This document shows, piece by piece, positions 59,925 through 64,000 of a stretch of DNA of 64,000 nt. The notes below the pieces were generated by a model. That model searched no databases. It saw only the letters and a program-made list of their open reading frames with translations, and had not been told where the DNA came from. How positions within the stretch are numbered: position 1 is the first letter of the stretch; each line of letters begins with the position of its first letter. The DNA comes from Margaritifera margaritifera. Taxonomy: Eukaryota > Mollusca > Bivalvia > Unionida > Margaritiferidae. Position numbers and translations under genes: made by a program. The DNA is taken from the NCBI GenBank assembly GCA_029931535.1, contig JAQPZY010001596.1:1242001-1306000 (forward strand), given 5' to 3'.

Positions 59925-61150
59925 AGCCATTAACACTTCGATTATGGGATGAAACTTGGTGTGTTCATACATTATCATTAAAAGGTGTGTAGCATATAAC
60001 ATCGGGGGTCCTATATTCAAGGTTAAGGTCAAGGCTAAATATATTTATGTTTATCCTCACACTTTCCATTCCAAGCATTTGAGATTAGGTGAATGAAACT
60101 TGGTATACTTATACATCATCAATAGAATGTTGGTTGCATACCAAATTAAAGAGTCCTATCATCAAGGTCAAGGTCATCGCTCAATATTTTAAAAGTTTTC
60201 CTCACACTTCTTTTTTTACTCTATAACATTCAAGTCATTTGAGATTAGGGATGAAACCTGGTATACTTGTACAGCATGATTAGTACATATGTAACGAATC
60301 ATAAAATGGGCGTTACCTTGAAGGTCAAGGGGTAAAATTTTATGTATTCCATTGCATTTTACTATCTGCTCTAAAATTTTACAGCCGTTGCTGCTTTAGG
60401 GATGACTCTTGAAATGCTTGTACATTATCATTAGCAAGTGTTCACCTCTGTCACATTGTGGGTCCTATCTTCTAGGTCATGGTTATGGATCAATATCTTA
60501 AGTTTTCCATCATACTTTTGTGTCCTCACTGCAACTTGAGAGCAGTTTGAAATTCAGAGATGAAACTTGGTATATGTATACATTATCATTAGCAGGTGTG
60601 TCACATACCACATTGGTAGTCCTGTCTTTAAGATCAGAGTCATGAGTCAGTATTTTACTTTTTCCTTTGTGCTATCTCTAAATTTACATCCTTTTGAAAT
60701 TAAGGGGTGAAACTTGTATATTTGTCATATACCACATTGAAGATCCTATCTTCATAGATATAAGGTCAATTTCAATAATTTTGTTCTCAGTAATAGTTTC
60801 CCTTCCACTCCATAAGTTATGAGGTGTTAAGAGAAATTAATTAAATTTGGTGTACTTGTATTTTGTTACTAGAAACTGTGTTGTGTTCCACATTTTGAGT
60901 CCTACCTTTAAAGTCAAGGTCAAAAGTGTATATTTCATGGTTGCTTTTCTTTCTGCTTTATATCTTAAAAGCTGTTTGAGTTTCGGGGATATACTTTGGG
61001 ACACTTGTGTTTCTCTTTTTGTTGGCATCTCCTGTATTACAATCAAGATCAAAGTCACTGATCAATTTCCTTCCCCTTTATGCATTTTACTCAAATGCCC
61101 TTTAAGATAGAGACATGAACTTTTGTTATTTTCCATGTCTGCTTAGAAAC
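59925..61150. repeat. ~150-bp tandem array, about nine units
   Basis: GATGAAACTTGGTATA-type phrases at about 59948, 60096, 60248, 60401, 60560, 60706, 60840, 60986 and 61110, each with AAGGTCAAGGTCA and CACACTTTC text. It is absent from the matching place in A1. Confidence 0.88.
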
Positions 61151-61421
61151 TCTACGGCTGTGTAACAAAGGTCACAGATTTCATCACTCAATACCTTATT
61201 ATGACTTTACCTAAATAAGCGGGAACAAAAATTATGTGAATTTGCTTGTTTAGTTGTATACGACTTGGATTGCTCACTATAGATTGTAAAATGCATATTT
61301 TGATTATTTAATTATCTCTAAGTTCCAAGTTTGGCTGTTTTGTTGCACATGACCAGTATAGTAAATTATACTGTTCCAGTTTATATTTTTGTCCTTCCGT
61401 GCTTACTAGAACATATATACA

Positions 61422-61478
61422 TACATACATGCATGCACGCATTGTAAACTTTGTATCTTTATGAATCTATCTACATGC

Positions 61479-61577
<99 letters not shown>
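61422..61577. repeat. ATAC and TATC microsatellites
   Basis: ATAC units near 61418-61440, then TATC/TGTC at 61481-61577. Confidence 0.93.
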
Positions 61578-61671
61578 CCTGTTGTCAATGGAGCAAGCAA
61601 GTGTAGAGAAAAGTAATATAATTATTTTTTCCCTCCATCCTCTGCCTGTTATATGAGGCATCTAATGTACG

Positions 61672-61867
61672 CATGAGCCAAAGTGGCGCAGTAGTTAGAG
61701 TGTCGGACACCGGACACGAGACCGAAAGGGTGTGGGTTCAAATCCTAACATCGGATTAGCCCTGGTCAGCTACTCTTGTGTGATCATGTGCAAGGCACTT
61801 ACATTGTATTTCCTTGTGTTGCAGTTTGGTAAAACACCAAACCAAACCAAGCTGTCCCATGCCTGTG
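61672..61867 (+). mobile_element. tRNA-derived SINE
   Basis: Box A-like GTGGCGCAGTAGTTAGAGTG near 61683 and a good box B GGTTCAAATCC at 61735-61745, followed by a non-tRNA body and a CCAAACCAAACC tail. The matching place in A1 (about 13840-13857) has no such sequence, so it inserted after the duplication or was lost from A1. No clear target-site duplication was found. Confidence 0.72.
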
Positions 61868-61967
61868 ACCACCTTTTGAATGGATGCTTTTCAAACTGGT
61901 TCCTAAGCTAAGCTGAATACAAGAAACTGCTATTATGAACATCCAAAATGGATCCCCCCAAAATTGT

Positions 61968-62430
61968 CCTCCTCATCATCATTCAAATAGTTATCCTTGA
62001 AAACGTTTTCAAAATATTCTCGAATATAATAAACTCATTCGTAATGCATGCAAAAAACAGAAGTTGTTAATGAAAGAATCACCACAACAGAAGAATAATT
62101 TTCCTTCCTTTAAAGATAATATAGAAATCGGTTATGAAAATTTCCTTGATATGCAATAAAGTTTTTTTTTTTTTGTTTTTTTGTTTTCTCTCAAAATAAT
62201 CCACGCACTCATGCAACGTACATACGAATGTGAACTAAATTTTCCTAAACCATTGTACAGCAACAAGAGTTAGTATAGATCTGATAAATTTTGACTATGA
62301 TGTAAAATTTTAATATCATGCCTGTGTTCGTGATCATCATCATTCAAACCATTTTCCACAGAAAAGTCTTCAAAGTATTCTCACAGACTACAAACTCATT
62401 CGTAACTCATGCAAAAGCATAAACCGTTAT
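61968..62430. repeat. Direct duplication at ~360-bp spacing
   Basis: The phrases ATCATCATTCAAA, CTTCAAAGTATTCTC or a variant and CAAACTCATTCGTAA recur at 61975 and 62335. Confidence 0.75.
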
Positions 62431-63057
62431 TGATTAACTGCCTAATAATTATTATAATTCATTTTTTTAAAAATGTAAACGTCAGTTATGAATAGTTTCT
62501 TGACATGCATGATATAGTTTCTCTAAAATTATAAAAATGTTCCATGCGAAACAAATGATAAAATCTCAGTGTCATTGTATGCAGTAACAACTCTTTAAAG
62601 CTTTTTGACATGCGCTTGTCAAATCAGGCAAACTAAGGTATTAAAATACCTGCAACATTATAATAGCATCAGGACCAGAAATAAATATGTAAAAATAATC
62701 ACATTGAGAGAGAGAGAGAGAGAGGGGGGGGGGGAGAGAAGCTGGAGAGAGATACCTAAATATTTAAGCTTCAGTATGGTTAGGGTTGCACCAAAGGAGA
62801 TGCTAGTGAAAAGCTTAATCATAAGTCTCTGAGAAGGTGGTGTGCAGTATAAATTAAGGCTCATGAAAAGATAAAAGAAAAACAAACAAACAAAAAAAGG
62901 GGATGGGGGAATTTTATTACAACCTAAAGTATGTATAATCTGAAACTTTAATCAGCCATAAAACTGTGTCATTAGATAGAAGAGCACAGCATAAAAGACG
63001 AATCATTCAAGATTGGAAACTTCATCACTGAGGACACTTTGAACAGTATTTTCTAAT
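62431..63057. other. Intergenic DNA
   Basis: GA then G run at 62704-62735. No gene supported before the paralogue fragment at 63058. Confidence 0.55.
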
Positions 63058-63325
63058 ATGTTTTATCTGAAGCAGAGTCTTGTTGATCTGAAGAATCCTA
63101 CTTTTAACGATCTTCAGTCTCTTGTTAGCACTCTTCCAAATAATATCCAGAAGGCATCACAGACTTGGTTACAGGAGTGTAAAGACTTCCTCACAACATG
63201 GGAACAGAAACTTCAGTGTCTTTTGAATTCCTGGCAGCAGACACAATGTCAGAATACTACCAATCAACAGGTCTTACATGATCTTGTAAAGGATTTTATG
63301 AAAGAACTCCCAAATCTGCATGTCA
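63058..63325 (+). pseudogene. Partial second copy of the NLR-like helical region
   Basis: Reads QSLVDLKNPTFNDLQSLV, SQTWLQECKDFLTTWEQKL, LLNSWQQTQCQNTTNQQVL and KDFMKELPNL. This matches the helical insert of the first copy (46389-46640) residue for residue over ~85 positions. Here the frame is open across the site where the first copy has an extra T (46615). Similarity starts near 63060 and stops after KELPNLH, so this is one exon or a truncated duplicate; the following TA repeat and unrelated DNA carry no more of the gene. It could belong to a gene continuing past the window. Confidence 0.75.
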
Positions 63326-63420
63326 TACTGTGGTTCATTAGAATTCAGCACATAACACAGCTGGCAGTTAAGGATCCCAATTGCGGTGTCATAATAAGGG
63401 ATAGATGCATATATGCATGT

Positions 63421-63447
63421 ATATATGTATGTGTGTGTGTGTGTGGG

Positions 63448-63507
<60 letters not shown>
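63421..63507. repeat. GT/TA microsatellite
   Basis: GT units followed by ~30 TA units. Confidence 0.95.
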
Positions 63508-63511
<4 letters not shown>

Positions 63512-64000
63512 ACTAGGTTTATGACTCTTGGAACAGCACAGTGGTGAAGATGAGAGAATGATATACGTACATGTTCACATCATATTAAAAATGTACACCT
63601 ACAAATTACTTGCAGTATAACCTGCCAACACATGGTTAAATACCCAACAAATACGTTTTGCATGTTTTCTACTTTAAGCTTTATACTTTGTAGATCAGCT
63701 GTAGCCCATGGAACACTACAGTCACTGTGGTTTTCGTAAGCCAATTACTTGTGATAAGTATGTCGAGTTTTTACAATACAGTGTATCTGGGGTATGCACC
63801 AATTTCATTTTTTTTTACCATATTACCGGCAAAACTGATGAAAGATATTAGCCAGTATAATTTTTAAAGTTTTACAATAGTGTTCATGAATGGCAACAAA
63901 ACTTCCAAGTATAAAACCATTCTTTACAAGTTGGATCTACCTTTCAGCAGTTGGGACGGTCAGTTATGGATGTGTATTTTGGGAGGAACTAGATTAAATA
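63508..64000. other. Right edge, nothing recognised
   Basis: AT-rich DNA without a supported frame. Confidence 0.55.

Larger units (their letters stand above)
54970..61960. repeat. Diverged duplicated block A2 (partner of A1)
   Basis: Direct-orientation partner of 8170-13935. Order and spacing of landmarks are conserved except where insertions occur in A2: a hAT MITE (58045-58273), a probable solo LTR (58345-59235), a ~150-bp array (59925-61150) and a SINE (61672-61867). It begins about 2.3 kb after the end of the NLR-like pseudogene. ATT microsatellite at 55528-55559. No open frame is conserved with A1. Confidence 0.8.

Noticed and set aside
61675..61750. Functional tRNA gene
   Set aside because: Boxes A and B are present, but the acceptor stem does not pair and a SINE-like body follows.

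Overview
The window looks like AT-rich, repeat-dense eukaryotic DNA from a lophotrochozoan animal, most likely a bivalve mollusc. This is an inference. It rests on a degenerate NLR-type gene with a DZIP3-like HEPN domain, a NACHT ATPase and divergent leucine-rich repeats (an expanded class in bivalves), on spliceosomal 3' splice sites, on a vertnin/OTU-like gene fragment, and on DIRS-like, Gmr1-like Ty3/gypsy, LINE, hAT, pogo/Tigger and tRNA-SINE elements. I see no intact protein-coding gene, no bacterial-style operon, no rRNA or tRNA gene and no CRISPR array. Almost every recognisable coding stretch is a broken remnant.

Layout. 1-2.5 kb: microsatellites and unassigned DNA. 2.5-5.6 kb: an LTR fragment, then two minus-strand tyrosine-recombinase remnants of a DIRS-like element. 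5.6-8.1 kb: ~115-bp tandem arrays inside a ~1.3-kb tandem duplication that carries a hAT-like MITE. 8.2-13.9 kb: non-coding block A1, whose diverged direct-repeat partner A2 lies at 55.0-62.0 kb. 14.9-22.8 kb: a dead Ty3/gypsy element with integrase placed before reverse transcriptase (Gmr1-like order), broken inside RT by 2.4 kb that contains a minus-strand vertnin/OTU-like pseudogene. 23.7-25.0 kb: a 5'-truncated LINE with a 14-bp target-site duplication. 26.8-33.6 kb: three non-autonomous DNA transposons and a nine-unit ~145-bp tandem array. 35.2-40.0 kb: clusters of hairpin repeats and a SINE. 40.7-42.3 kb: a minus-strand pseudogene of a Cys-rich family of unknown function. 45.7-52.7 kb: the NLR-like pseudogene, with a Tigger fragment in its putative intron. 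53.5-54.4 and 59.9-61.2 kb: more ~130-150-bp arrays. 63.1-63.3 kb: a fragment of a second copy of the NLR-like gene's helical region.

How the parts relate. The NLR-like pseudogene, its second partial copy about 16 kb further on, and the A1/A2 duplication suggest a locus that grew by tandem segmental duplication and was then colonised by transposons. Comparing A1 with A2 gives an empty-site test for insertions found only in A2: a hAT MITE, a probable solo LTR, a tandem array and a SINE.

Limits. Family assignments come from motifs read by eye and from remembered family features, without any database search. Exon boundaries, element ends without a target-site duplication, and the species are provisional.
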